Of a stretch of 64,000 nt of DNA, positions 40,536-51,589 are shown piece after piece. The number at the start of each line of letters is the position of its first letter. The first letter of the stretch is position 1. The translations under genes and the position numbers were made by a program. The notes under the pieces were generated by a model, which was given only the letters and a program-made list of their open reading frames with translations, did no database searches and was not told the DNA's origin. Location: contig JARWKL010000015.1 of NCBI GenBank assembly GCA_029961685.1, positions 10,228,801 to 10,292,800 of the forward strand, in the 5' to 3' direction. Source of the DNA: Aristolochia californica. Taxonomy: Eukaryota > Streptophyta > Magnoliopsida > Piperales > Aristolochiaceae.

Positions 40536-42692
40536 GCATGCATACCCACCACATTTAAAACATGTTAGGATCAATTAGAAATCTCTTTCTTATAAAATTC
40601 CACCAAGCTATTAGGGTTTGTACAAGTGGAATTTTCCAAACATGGATAACAAAACTTTGGAGTTCATTTTTAGTGCGTGGTATAATTATCTTCAGTTACA
40701 TTTATTATAGTTTTCAAATTTTTTTCCACACATTAAGTCTAAAATTTTTATTTTGTTTACGAGAAAAGTGGGAAGAGATTGGATTGGAAAAAAAAATGGA
40801 ACATCCAAAATGAAAAGGCACAAATGCTGAGAGAGATAATTCCAAAAAGTATCTTTTATTTTGAAGAATAGGCAAAACCTTGGTTGTTTGGCTCTGGTAA
40901 ATATCAGACCACCCGTTAACTTTAGAATTTAACTTTTATCTACTCCGTGAAGTTTTTGGATCATTAGGTCATTTGCATCTTCAGCATGTTTAAATAATTT
41001 TCTTCACTTACATTTATTAAAGTTTTCAAATTTTTTTGCATACTTGAACTCTAAAATTTTAATTTTGTTTATGAGAAAAGTGGGACAAGTTTGGATTTGA
41101 AACAAAAATTGAACATCCAAAATGGAAATGCTCAATTGGATAGAGAGATAATTCCAAAAAGTATCTCTGATTTTGAAGGATAGGAAAAAAGTTGTTTGTT
41201 TAGCTCTGGTAAATATTCAACCACACGTTATCTTGAGAATTTAATTATTTTAACTCCTTGAAATTTTTGGATCATTAGGTGATTTGCATGTTCAACATGT
41301 TTCTGGCATGCATACCCACCACATTTAAAACATGTTTGGGTCAATTAGGAATCTCTTTCTTTTAAAATTCCACAAAGCTATTAGGGGTTGTACTAGTTGA
41401 ATTTCCCAAACATGGATAACAAAATTTTGGAGTTCATTTTTAGTGCATGAACTAATTTTCTACACTTACTTTTAATATAGTTTTCAAATGTTTTTGCATA
41501 CATGAACTCTAAAATTTTCATTTTCTGTACAAGAAAAGTGGGACAAGTTTGGATTTGAAAAAAAAAATTAAACATCCAAAATGGAAATGCACAAATGCTG
41601 AGAGAGATAATTCCAAAAAGTATCTCTGATTTTGAAGGATAGGCAAAAAGTGGGTTTTTTGTCACTGGTAAATATCCAACCACAAATTAACTTGAGAATT
41701 TAATTTTTTTCTACTCCATGAAGTTTTTGGATCATTAGGTCATTTGCATCTTCAATATATTTATGGCATGCATACCCACCACATTTAAAACATGTTAGGA
41801 TCAATTACATATCTCTTTCTTATAAAATTCCACCATGCTATTAGGGGTTGTACTAGTAGAATTTCCAAAATATGGATAATAAAACTTTGGAGTTCATTTT
41901 TAGTGCATGAAATAATTTTTTTCACTTACATTTATTATTGTTTTTAATTTTTTTTTGCATACATGAACTATAAAATTTTCATTTTGTTTACGAGAAAAGT
42001 GGGACAAGTTTGGGTTTGAAAAAAAAATTTAACATTCAAAATAGAAATGCACATATGCTGAGAGAGATAATTACAAAAAGTATCTCTGATTTTCAAGGAT
42101 AGGCAAAAAGTGGGTTGTTTGGCTCTGGTAAATATCCAACCCCACGTTAACATGAGAATTTAATTTTTTCTACTCCTTGAAGTTTTTGGATCATTAGGTC
42201 ATTTGCATCTTCAATATGTTTCTAGAATGCATACCCACCACATTTAAAACATGTTAGGATCAGTTAGATCTCTCTTTCTTATAAAATTGCACCAATGTAT
42301 TAGGGGTTGCACTAGTGGAATTTCCCAAACAAGGATAACAAAACTTTGGAGTTCATTTTTAGTGCATGAAATAATTTTCTTCACTTACATTTATTATAGT
42401 TTTTAATTTTTTTTGCATACATGAACTTTAAAATTTTCTTTTTGTTTACGAGAAAAGTGGGACAAGTTTGGATTTGAAAAAAAAAAATTGATCATCCAAA
42501 ATGGCAATGCACAAATGCTGAGAGAGATAATTCCAAAAAGTATCTCTGATTTTGAACGATAGGCAAAAAGTGGGCTATTTGGCTCTGGTAAATATCCAAC
42601 CTTATGTTAACTTGAGAGTTTAATTATTTCTACTCCTCTAAGTTTTTGGATCATTAGGTCATTTGCATCTTCAACATGTTTCTGGCATGCAT

Positions 42693-44400
42693 CCCCCCCA
42701 CATTTAAAACATTTTAGGATCAATTAGAAATCTCTTTCTTATAAAATTTCACAAAGCTATTAGTGGTTGTACTAGTGGAATTTCCCAAACATGGATAACA
42801 AAACCTTGGAGTTCATTTTTAGTGCGTGAAATAATTTTATTCACTTACATTTATTACAGTTTTCAATTTTTTTGCATACATGAACTCTGAAATTTTTATT
42901 TTGTTGATGAGAAAAGGGTACAAGTTTGGATTTGAAAAAAAAATTGAACTTCCAAAATGAAAATGCACAAATGCCTAGAGAGATAATTCCAAAAAGTATC
43001 TCTGATTTTGAAGAATAGGCAAAAAATGGGTTGTTTGGCTCTGGTAAATATCCAACCACCCGTTAACTTTAGAATTTAACTTTTTCTACTCCGTGAAGTT
43101 TTTGGATCATTAGTTCATTTGCATCTTCAACATATTTAAATAATTTTCTTCACTTACATTTATTATAGTTTTCTAAAAAATTTCCATACATGAACTCCAA
43201 AATTTTCATTTTGTTTACGAGAAAAGTGGGACAAGTTTGGATTTGAAAAAAAGATTGAACATCCAAAAAGGAAATGCACAAATGCTTAGTGAGATAATTC
43301 CAAAAAGTATCTCTGATTTTGAAGGATAGGCTAAAAGTATGTTGTTTGGCTCAGGAAAATATCCAACCACACGTTAACTTGAGAATATTATTTTTTCTAC
43401 TCCATGAAATTTTAGGATCATTTTGTCATTTGTATCTTCAACATGTTTCTTGCATGCATACCCTCCACATTTAAAACATGTTAGGATCAATTAGAAATCT
43501 CTATCTTATAAAATTCCACCAAGCTATTAGGGGTTGTACTAGTGGAATTTTCCAAACAGGGATAACAAAACTTTGGAGTTCATTTTTAGTGCGTGGCATA
43601 ATTTTCATCACTTACATTTATTATAATTTTGAAATTTTTTTTCATACATGAAGTCTAAAATTTTCATTTTGTTTACGAGAAAAGTGTGGCAAGTTTGGAT
43701 TTGAAAAAAGATTGAACATCCAAAATGGAAATGCACAAATGCTGAGAGAGATAATTCCAAAAAGTATCTCTTATTTTGAAGGATAGTCAAAAAGTGGAAT
43801 GTTTGGGTCTTGTAAATATCCAACCATACGTTAACTTGAGAATTTAATTTTTTCTACTCCTTGAAGTTTTTTGATCATTAGGTCATTTCCATCTTCAACA
43901 TGTTTCTGGCATGCATACCCACCACATTTAAAACATGTTATGGTCAAATAAAAATTTCTTTCTTATAAAATTCCACCAAGCTATTAGGGGTGGTACTAGT
44001 GGAATTTCCAAAACATGGATAACAAAACTTAGGATTTCATTTTCGGTGCGTGAAATAAATTTCTTCACTTACATTTATTATAGTTTTCAATTTGTTTTGC
44101 GTACATGAACTCTAAAATTTTCATTTTGTTTACGATCAAAGTGGGACAAGTTTGGATTTGAAAAATAGATTGAACATCCAAAATGGAAATGCACAAATGC
44201 TGAGAGATATAATTCCAAAAAGTATCTCTGATTTTGAAGGATAGGCAAAAAGTGGGTTGTTTGGCTCTTGTAAATATCCAACCACACGTTAACTTGAGAA
44301 TTTAATTTTTTTTACTCCTTGGAGTTTTTGGATAATTAGGTCATTTGCATCTTCAACATATTTCTGGTATGCATACCCACCACATTTAAAACATGTTAGG
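42693..44400. repeat. Higher-order superunit 3, partial
   Basis: The third C7 mark (42693), S junction at 43137, CTCTATCTTATAAAATTCC near 43500, the GTGTGGCAAG variant and GTCAAATAAAAAT near 43943 follow in the same order as in superunits 1 and 2, at an offset of 6,280 bp from superunit 2. The expected next S junction, about 1,684 bp after 43137, is absent. The superunit is interrupted or replaced after about 44400. Confidence 0.75.
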
Positions 44401-46040
44401 ATCAATTAGAAATCTCTTTCTTATAAAATCCACCAAGCTATTAGGGGTTGTACTAGTGGAATTTTCCAAACATGTATTTCAAAACTTTGGAGTACATTTT
44501 TAGTACGTGAAATAAATTTTGTCACTCAGATTTATTATAGTTTTCAATTTTTTTTGCATACGTTAACCCTAAAATTTTCATTTTATTTACGAGAAAAGTG
44601 GAACAAGTTTGGATTTGAAAAAAAAAATTGAACTTCCAAAAAGGAAATGTACAAATAATGTGAGAGATAATTCCAAAAAGTATCTCTGATATATAAGGAT
44701 AGGCAAAAAGTGGTTTGTTTGGCTCAGGTAAATATCCAACCACACGTAAACTTGAGAATTTAATTTTTTCACCTCCTTGAAATTTTTGGATCATTTGGTC
44801 ATTTGCATCTTCAACATGTTTCTGCCATGCATACCCACCACATTTAAAACATGTTAGGATCAATTAGAAATGTCTTTCTTACAAAATTCCACCAAGCTGA
44901 TAGAGGTTGTACTCGTGGAATATCCCAAACATGGATAACAAAACTTTGGAGTTCATTTTTTGTGCGTGAAATAAATTTCTTTAACTTACTTTTATTATAG
45001 TTTTCAAATTTTTTTGCATACATGAACTCTAAAATTTTCATTTTTTTTACGAGAAAAGTGGGACAAGGTTGGACTTGAAAAAAAAATTGAACATCCAAAA
45101 TGGAAATGCACAAATTGTGAGAGAGATAATTCCAAAAAGTATCTCTAATTTTTAAGGATAGGCAAAAAGTGGGTTGTTTGGCTCTGGTAAATATCCAACC
45201 ACACGTTTACTTGAGAATTTAATTTTTTCTACTCCTAGAAGATTTTGGATCATTAGGTCATTTGCATCTTCTACATGTTTTTGGCATGCATACCCAAGAC
45301 ATTTAGAACATGTTAGAATCAATTAGAAATCTCTTTCTTATAAAATTAAACCAAGCTGTTAGGGGTGTTACTAGTGGAATTTCCCAAACATGGATAACAA
45401 AACTCTGGAGTTCATTTTTAGTGCTTGAAATAATTTTCTTCACTTACATTTATTATAGTTTCCAAACTTTTTTGATCCCATGAACTCTAAAATTTTCATT
45501 TTTTTTACTTACATTTGAAAAAAAAAATTGAACATCCAAAATGGAAATGCACAAATGCTAAGAGAGATATTTCCAAAAAGTATCTCTGATTTTTAAGGGA
45601 AGGAAAAAAGTGGGTCGTTTGGCTCTAGTAAATATCCAACCACATGTTAACTTGAGAATTTAATTTTTTCTACTCCTTGAAATTTTTTGATCATTAGGTC
45701 CTTTGCATCTTCAACATATTTCTGGGATACATACCCACCACATTTGAAACATGTTAGGATCAATTAGAAATCTCTTTCTTATAAAATTCCACCAAGCTAT
45801 TAGGGGTTGTACTAGTGAAATTTCCCAAACATGGATAACAAAACTCCGGAGTTCGTTTTTAGTACGTGAAATAATTTTCTTCTCTTACATTTATTATAGT
45901 TTTCAACTGTTTTTTGCATACATGAACTCTGAAACTTTCATTTTTTTTTACAAGAAAAGTGGGACAAGTTTGGATTTGAAAAAAAGGATTGAACTTCAAA
46001 AAAGGAATTTCACAAATGCTGACAGAGATAATTCCAAAAG

Positions 46041-47724
46041 GTATCTCTGATTTTGAAGGATAGGCAAAAAGTGGGATGTTTGGCTCTGGTAAATATCCAA
46101 CCACACGTTTACTTGAGAATTTAATTTTTTCCACTTCTTGAAGTTCTTGGATCATTAGGTCATTTGCATCTTCAACATGTTTCTGGCATGCATACCCACC
46201 ACATTTAAAATATGTTAGGATAAATTAGAAATCTCTTTCTTATAAAATTCCACCAAGCTATTGGGGGTGGTACTAGTGGAATTTCCCAAACTAGGATAAG
46301 AAAACTTTGAAGTTCATTTTTAGTGAGTGAAATAATATTCTTCACTTACATTTATTATAGTTTTCAATTTTTTCTGCATACATGAACTCCAAAATTTTAA
46401 TTTTGTTACGAGAAAAGTGGTACAAGTTTGGATTTGAAAAAAAGACTGGACATCCAAAATGGAAATGCACAAATGCTGAGAGAGATAATTCCAAAAAGTA
46501 TCTTTGATTTTGAAGGATAGGCAAAAAGTGGGTTGTTTGGCTCTTGTAAATATCCAACCACACGTTAACTTGAGAATTTAATTTTTTCTACTCCTTGAAG
46601 TTTTTGGATCATTAGGTCATTTGCATCTTCAACATGTTTCTGGCTTGCATACCAACCACATTTAAAACATGTTAGGATCAATTAGAAATCTCTTTCTTAT
46701 AAAAGGCCACCAAGCTATTATGTGTTGTACTAGTGGAATTTCCCAAACATGGATAACAAAACTTTGAAGTTCATTTTTTGTTCGTGAAATAATTTTCTTC
46801 ACTTACATTTGTTATAGTTTTCAATTTTTTTTGCATACATGAACTCTAGAATTTTCATTTTGTTTTCGAGAAAAGTGGAACAAGTTTGGATTTGAAAAAA
46901 AAAATTGAACAACGAAAATGAAAATGCACAAATGCTAAGAGAGATAATTGCAAAAAGTATCACTGATTTTGAAGAATAGGCAAAAAGTGGGTTGTTTGGC
47001 TCTGGTAAATATCAAACCACACATTAACTTTAGAATTTAATTTTTTCTACTCCTTGAAGTTTTTGGATCCTTAGGTCATTTGCATCTTCAACATGTTTAA
47101 ATAATTTTCTTCACTTACATTTATTATAGTTTACAAAATTTTTTACATACATGAACTCTAAAATTTTCATTTTGTTTACAAGAAAAGTGGGACAAGTTTG
47201 GATTTGAAAAAAAGATGGAACTTCCAAAATGGAAATGCACAAATGATGAGAGAGATAATTCCAAAAAGTATCTCGGACTTTGAAGGATAGGCAAAAAGTG
47301 CGTTGTTTGGCTCTTGTAAATATCCAACCACACGTTTACTGAGAATTTAATTTTTTGAACTCCTAGAAATTTTTGGATAAAATTTGTCATTTGCATCTTC
47401 AATATGTTCCTTGCATGCATTCCCTCCACATTTAAAACATGTTAGGATCAATTACAAATCTCTTTCTTATCAAATTCCTCCAAGCTATTTGGGGTTGTAC
47501 TGGTGAAATTTCCCAAACATGGATAACAAAACTTTGGAGTTCATTTTTTGTGCGTGATATAATTTTCTTCACTTACATTTATTATAGTTTTCAATTTTTT
47601 TTGCATACATCAACTCTAGAATTTTCATTTTTTTAACGAGAAAATGGGACAAGTTTGGATTTGAAAAAGGATTGAACAACCAAAATGGAATTGCTCAAAT
47701 GCTGAGATAGATAATTCCAAAAGG
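46041..47724. repeat. 3L+S higher-order unit (about 1,684 bp), first copy
   Basis: Marks at 46041 (GGTATCTCTG after TTCCAAAA), near 46200 (TTTAAAATATGTTAGG), GGGGGTGGTACTAG, GACTGGACATCC and TATTATGTGTTGTACTAG (46718) recur in the same order 1,683-1,684 bp downstream. One S junction (47098) lies inside. The length fits three L and one S, the same step as 30881-32564 and 36858-38542. Confidence 0.78.
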
Positions 47725-48810
47725 TATCTCTGATTTTGAAGGATAGGCAAAAAGTGGGATGTTTGGCTCTGGTAAATATCCAACCACACGTTTACTTGAG
47801 AATTTAATTTTTTCTACTCCTTGATGTTTTTGGATCATTAGGTCATTTGCATCTTACACATGTTTCTGGCATGCATACCCACCACATTTAAAATATGTTA
47901 GGATCAATTAGAAATCTCTTTCTTATAAAATTCCACCAGGTTATTAGGGGTGGTACTAGTGGAATTTCCCCAACATGGATAACAAACCTTCGAAGTTCAT
48001 TTTTAGTAAGTGAAATAATCTTCTTTACTTAAATTTATTATAGCTTTCAAAATTTTCTGCATACATGAACTCCAAAAAAATAATTTTGTTTACGAGAAAA
48101 GTAGGACAATTTTGGATTTGAAAAAAAGATTGGACATCCAAAATGGAAATGCACAAATGCTGAGAGAGATAATTCCAAAAATTATCTTTGATTTTGAAGA
48201 ATAGGAAAAAAGTGGGTTGTTTGGCTCTGCTAAATATCCAACCACACGTTAACTTGAGAATTTAATTTTTTCTACTCCTTGAAGTTTTTGGATCATTAGG
48301 TCATTTTCATCTTCAACATGTTTCTGGTATGCATACCCACCACATTTAAAACATGTTAGGATCGATTAGAAATCGCTTTCTTATAAAATTCCACTAAGCT
48401 ATTATGTGTTGTACTAGTGGAATTTCCCAAACATGGATAACAAAACTTTGGAGTTAATTTTTAGTGCGTGAAATAATTTTCTTCACTTACATTTATTATA
48501 GTTTTCAAATTTTTTTGCATACATGAACTCTAAAGTTTTCATTTTGTTTATGAGAAAAGTGGGACAAGTTTGCATTTGAAAAATAGATTGAACATCCAAA
48601 ATGGAAATGTACAAATGCTGTGAGAAATAATTCCAAAACGTATCTCTAATTTTGAAGGATAGGCAAAAAGTGGGATGTTTGGCTCTTGTAAATATCCAAC
48701 CATATGTTAACTTGAGAATTTAATTTTTTCTACTCCTAGAAGTTTTTGGATCCTTAAGTTATTTCCATCTACAACATGTTTGTGGCATGCATACCCACCA
48801 CATTTAAAAC
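47725..48810. repeat. 3L+S higher-order unit, second copy (partial)
   Basis: Repeats the start of the unit at 46041: GGTATCTCTG, TTTAAAATATGTTAGG near 47890, GGTGGTACTAG, GATTGGACATCC near 48129 and TATTATGTGTTGTACTAG near 48402. The copy is cut short. After about two monomers the sequence passes to other variants and to the 92-bp fragment at 48811. Confidence 0.72.
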
Positions 48811-48902
48811 ATGTTAGAATCAATTAAAAATCTTTTTCTCATAAAATTCCACCAAGCTATTAGGGGTGGTACTAGTGGAATTTCCAAAACAAGGATAAAA
48901 AC
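48811..48902. repeat. 92-bp monomer fragment
   Basis: Two anchors stand only 92 bp apart. The first unit runs from its anchor through the GGTACTAGTGG box to AAGGATAA and then passes straight into AAACATGTTAGG of the next unit. About 366 bp of a monomer is absent. The short A-run shared by the two ends is a plausible site of the crossover. Confidence 0.85.
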
Positions 48903-50195
48903 ATGTTAGGATCAATTAGAAATCTCTTTCTTAGAAAATTCCAACAAGCTTTTAGGGGTTGCACTAGTGGAATTTCCAAAACATGGATAACAAAATTTTG
49001 GAGTTCATTTTTAGTGCGTGAACTAATTTTCTTCACTTACTTTTATTATGGTTTTCAAATGTTTTTTCATACATGAACTCTAAAATTTTCATTTTGTTTA
49101 CGAGCAAAGATGGACAAGTTTGGATTTGAAAAAAAAATTGAACATCCAAAATGGAAATGCACAAATGCTGAGAGAGATAATTCCGAAAAGTATCTCTGAT
49201 TTTGAAGGATAGGCAAAAGGTGGGATGTTTGGCTCTTGTAAATATCCAACCATAGGTTAACTTGAGAATTTAATTTTTTCTACTCCTTGAAGTTTTATGA
49301 TCATTAGGTCATTTCCATCTTGAACATGTTTATGGCATGCATACCCACCACATTTAAAACATGTTAGGATCAGTTAAAAATCTCTTTCTTATAAAATTCC
49401 ACCAAGCAATTAGGGATGGTACTAGTGGAATTTTCCAAACATGGATAAGAAAACTTTGGAGTTCATTTTTAGTGCGTGAAAGAATTTTCTTCACTTACTT
49501 TTGTTAAAGTTTTCAAATTTTTTTGTGTACGTCAACTCAAAAATTTTCATTTTGTGAATGAGAAAAGTGGGAGAAGTTTGGATTTGAAAAAAAACTTGAA
49601 CATCCAAAATGGAAATGCACAAATGCTGAGAGATATAATTCCGAAAAGTATCTCTAATTTTGAAGGATAGGCAAAAAGTGGGTTGTTTAGCTCAGGTAAA
49701 TATCCAACCATACATTTACTAGAGAATTTAATTTTTTCTACTCCTTGAAATTTTTGGATGTTCATTTGCATCTTCAACATGTTTCTGGCATGCATACCCA
49801 CCACATTTAAAACATGTTAGGATCAATCAGAAACCTCTTTCTTTTAAAATTCCACCAAGCTATTAGGGGTTGTACTAGTGGAATTTCCCAAACATGGATA
49901 ACAAAACTTTGGAGTTCATTTTTAGTGAGTGAAATAATTTTCTTCACTTACATTTACTATAGTTTTCAAATTTTTTTGCATACATGAACTCTAAAATTTC
50001 ATTTTGTTTACGAGAAAAGTGGGACAAGTTTGGATTTGAAAAAAAAAAATTCAACATCCAAAATGGAAATGCACAATTGCTGAGAGAGATAATTCCAAAA
50101 AGTATCTCTGATTTTGACGGATAGGCAAAAAGTGGGTGGTTTGGCTATGGTAAATATCCCACTACACGTTAACTTTAGAATTTAATTTTTTGTAG

Positions 50196-50200
50196 TCCTT
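50196..50200. repeat. Target-site duplication, left (TCCTT)
   Basis: The five satellite bases directly before the element are TCCTT, repeated at 53277-53281. Five base pairs is the usual target duplication of Ty3/gypsy elements. Joining the flanks with one copy restores the satellite consensus CTCCTTGAAGTTTTTGG. Confidence 0.93.
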
Positions 50201-50208
50201 TGTTATGG
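50201..50208 (+). repeat. Terminal inverted repeat, left end
   Basis: TGTTATGG is the exact reverse complement of CCATAACA at 53269-53276 and of the same motif at the end of the 5' LTR (51016-51023). These are the short inverted repeats recognised by integrase in this class of element. They also fix the true start of the element, because the 3' LTR has lost its own copy. Confidence 0.9.
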
Positions 50209-50395
50209 ACTCAATAAGACTGAGTCATCTACTTTACTTTTTTTATTTATGTTGCTTTTAATTTCGAATTTTATTGATTTGTAATAAGACTTAAAGGTAG
50301 GGGTAGAATTGGGTTTTATAACCCTAACCTATGTTGATGTTAATTACCCTTTTTAAGGGGTAAGGATGGAGAAATAAAGCTAAGTTCATAATTAG

Positions 50396-50402
50396 TATAA
50401 AC
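50396..50402 (+). promoter_or_regulatory. Putative TATA box of the 5' LTR
   Basis: TATAAAC within AATTAGTATAAACTAGAG, about 195 bp into the LTR, is conserved unchanged in the 3' LTR (52601). Its position would put the transcription start near 50425-50435. This is an inference from motif and position only. No start site can be seen in the sequence. Confidence 0.4.
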
Positions 50403-50737
50403 TAGAGTAAATTAGCTTAATCTAGGTTCTCCTCGAGCTCCCTCTTCTGGGATTTTGGGCGTGAACCTTCCCTTCGGCGTTGGTGCTTTTGTGAGTGGTT
50501 TGGGAGGTTGAGAAGAGAAGAGAAGAGGGAATATCTATCTGACGGGGTGAAGAGAGACCTTGCGTTTCACGGAACTAAGGAGGAAGAAGGGTTGCATGAA
50601 CCCCTTCTTCAGCCAAGGCGTGAGCAGAGGAATTTCTGCATCATCATGACTGCCAGAGGCCTTGCTTCATTCACGGAACCGAGGACGGAAGAAGAAGGAA
50701 GAGAATCGAACCCTGTCCAGGAAGAAGAACTCGTCTT

Positions 50738-50798
50738 CCTTCACGGCGAAACAGGGTTCCTTCACGGTGAAACAGAGTCCTTCACGGCGAAACAGAGG
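50738..50798 (+). repeat. Three-unit minisatellite inside the 5' LTR
   Basis: Three tandem copies of a 20-21-bp unit, CCTTCACGGCGAAACAG with short tails, start at 50738, 50759 and 50779. The second has CGGTGAA instead of CGGCGAA. The repeats give a run of FLHGET-like residues in one frame, but I do not regard this as a coding sequence because it lies in the LTR. Confidence 0.85.
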
Positions 50799-51004
50799 AG
50801 ACGATTTACCTAAGTTAAGAAAAGGTAAATTGAGACTGATTTTTCCTAAGTTCATAAGGTTGGGGTTCTATTATTAAATTACCTACGTGAATAGTGGTTT
50901 ACCTATGCATGAATAGTGTTTGAAGACGAAATTCTTGGTTCTTTACAGAGTTTAAACCCGTGTACGTGCTGGATTCATCAGTATCTCGCCGAGTTACTAG
51001 ATCC

Positions 51005-51346
51005 ATGGCTAGGGACCATAACAACTTGGTATCAGAGCAGGGTAACCCGGTAGAGAGAAGCACCAATGAATACTTTGAATTGCTTGAAAGAAAATTTGAT
51101 ATTGTCCTAGAGAGTTTCTCAAAAATTGATATCGATATGGAGACCTTGAAGGGAAGGATGGATAACATGGATAATGGTCTAACTACTGGCAAGAAATTTA
51201 CTGCATTGGAGGAGAAGTTCACTCTCAGTTTGGAAACCTTGAAAGGAAGGATGGATAACATGGAGACTAGTCTGAGCACTGGCAAAAACCCAATTCTGGG
51301 AGACCATTCGCAGATCAGAGGGGAGATGAGTTTACTAGACACATGA
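51005..51346 (+). pseudogene. Gag N-terminal fragment
   Basis: An open frame runs from ATG at 51005 (MARDHNN), which lies in the LTR end and reads through the primer-binding site, to TGA at 51346. The residues are charged and leucine-rich, as in the coiled-coil front of plant gypsy Gag. It contains an in-frame 93-bp (31-residue) tandem repeat: TLKGRMDNM occurs twice, coded at 51143 and 51236. The true start is uncertain, because no better in-frame ATG follows until METLKGRM. The frame breaks around 51310-51325. In another frame the sequence continues DEFTRHMSFSGQQG, so a frameshift rather than a natural stop ended this protein. Confidence 0.7.
51027..51038 (+). other. Primer-binding site for initiator tRNA-Met
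   Basis: TGGTATCAGAGC lies three bases after the end of the 5' LTR. It is complementary to the 3' end of plant initiator-methionine tRNA, the usual minus-strand primer of plant LTR retrotransposons. It is intact over 12 bases and fixes the orientation of the element as + strand. Confidence 0.95.
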
Positions 51347-51377
51347 GTTTCTCGGGTCAGCAAGGACCCTTCATTCT

Positions 51378-51413
<36 letters not shown>

Positions 51414-51575
51414 CTCAACCAGGGGGGAGGCACTGCGCCTCTCATTTCAGATCAGAGAGGAGGGGACCATTGGTATAATAGAGGGGGAGATGAATTTATG
51501 AGGCGCACGAGTTTCTCGAGACAACAAGGAACCCTCATTCCGGGGGGACACTTCTACCAGGGGGAGGCACTGTTC
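51302..51575 (+). repeat. Diverged tandem duplication in the gag linker (about 163 bp offset)
   Basis: Two related blocks follow each other. Each has GACCATT, GGGGAGATGA, GAGTTTCTCG, CAAGGA, CCTTCATTC or CCCTCATTC, a G-run, and CCAGGGGGGAGGCACTG or CCAGGGGGAGGCACTG. The second begins 163 bp after the first and has six G in place of the 33-G run of the first. In the frame DEF...SFS.QQG both blocks encode similar glycine-rich peptides, so this was a duplicated linker of Gag. Confidence 0.75.
51378..51410 (+). repeat. Homopolymer run of 33 G
   Basis: Thirty-three consecutive G between CATTCT and CACCTC. The equivalent place in the second linker block has six G. Such a run may form G-quadruplexes, and its length is error-prone both in replication and in sequencing, so the true length is uncertain. 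It would also destroy any reading frame if not a multiple of three. Confidence 0.9.
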
Positions 51576-51589
51576 CGACGTATACTAAA

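Larger units (their letters stand above)
36413..42692. repeat. Higher-order superunit 2 (about 6.28 kb, 11 L + 4 S)
   Basis: Bounded by the C7 marks at 36413 and 42693. S junctions at 36858, 38542, 39766 and 40991 give steps of 1,684, 1,224 and 1,225 bp, and the next is 2,146 bp on. It starts like superunit 1 (S, three L, S) but then has two S+2L steps. One of these is the recent 1,224-bp duplication. The 6,280-bp length fits four S of 310 bp and eleven L of 458 bp. Confidence 0.82.
1..50200. repeat. Tandem satellite array, left part (about 458-bp monomer)
   Basis: The whole stretch is head-to-tail copies of one A+T-rich unit. Using the motif AACATGTTAGGATCAATTAG as an anchor, successive units begin at 160, 621, 1078, 1538, 1996, 2454, 2913, 3370, 3830, 4285 and 4740, so the period is 455-461 bp. 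Every copy carries the same ordered landmarks: the anchor, a GTACTAGTGG box, CATGGATAACAAAAC, a T-run before GCATACATGAACTC, an A-run before TTGAACATCC, AAGTGGGTTGTTTGG, CCACACGTTAACTTGAG and GGTCATTTGCATCTTC. Differences are point changes and homopolymer-length changes, plus a few large deletions listed separately. No spacers, genes or RNA genes interrupt it. The left edge lies outside the window. A centromeric, pericentromeric or subtelomeric location is likely for such an array but cannot be decided here. Confidence 0.97.
50201..51023 (+). repeat. 5' LTR (823 bp)
   Basis: Begins TGTTATGGACTCAATAAGAC and ends GGGACCATAACA just before the primer-binding site. It aligns along its length to 52424-53276. 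By eye I count about 39 base substitutions in roughly 800 aligned bases (about 5%), plus small indels. Relative to the 3' LTR it lacks 49 bp after TGTTTGAA near 50927. A TATA-like TATAAAC at 50396 is the best promoter candidate. The middle is purine-rich (GAAGAGAAGAGGG) and contains a short tandem repeat. Confidence 0.94.

Noticed and set aside
1..50200. Telomere-type repeat or CENP-B-like box within the monomers
   Set aside because: No TTTAGGG runs were found and no match to the known CENP-B box pattern could be recognised by eye.
50508..50877. Open frames inside the 5' LTR (and equivalents at 52751-53022) rich in E, R and K
   Set aside because: They arise from purine-rich LTR sequence and the minisatellite. 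The equivalent frames in the 3' LTR are shorter and altered.
50899..51363. 154-codon open frame on the - strand across the LTR end and gag start
   Set aside because: Antisense to the gag N-terminal frame and spanning the primer-binding site. No recognisable domain.
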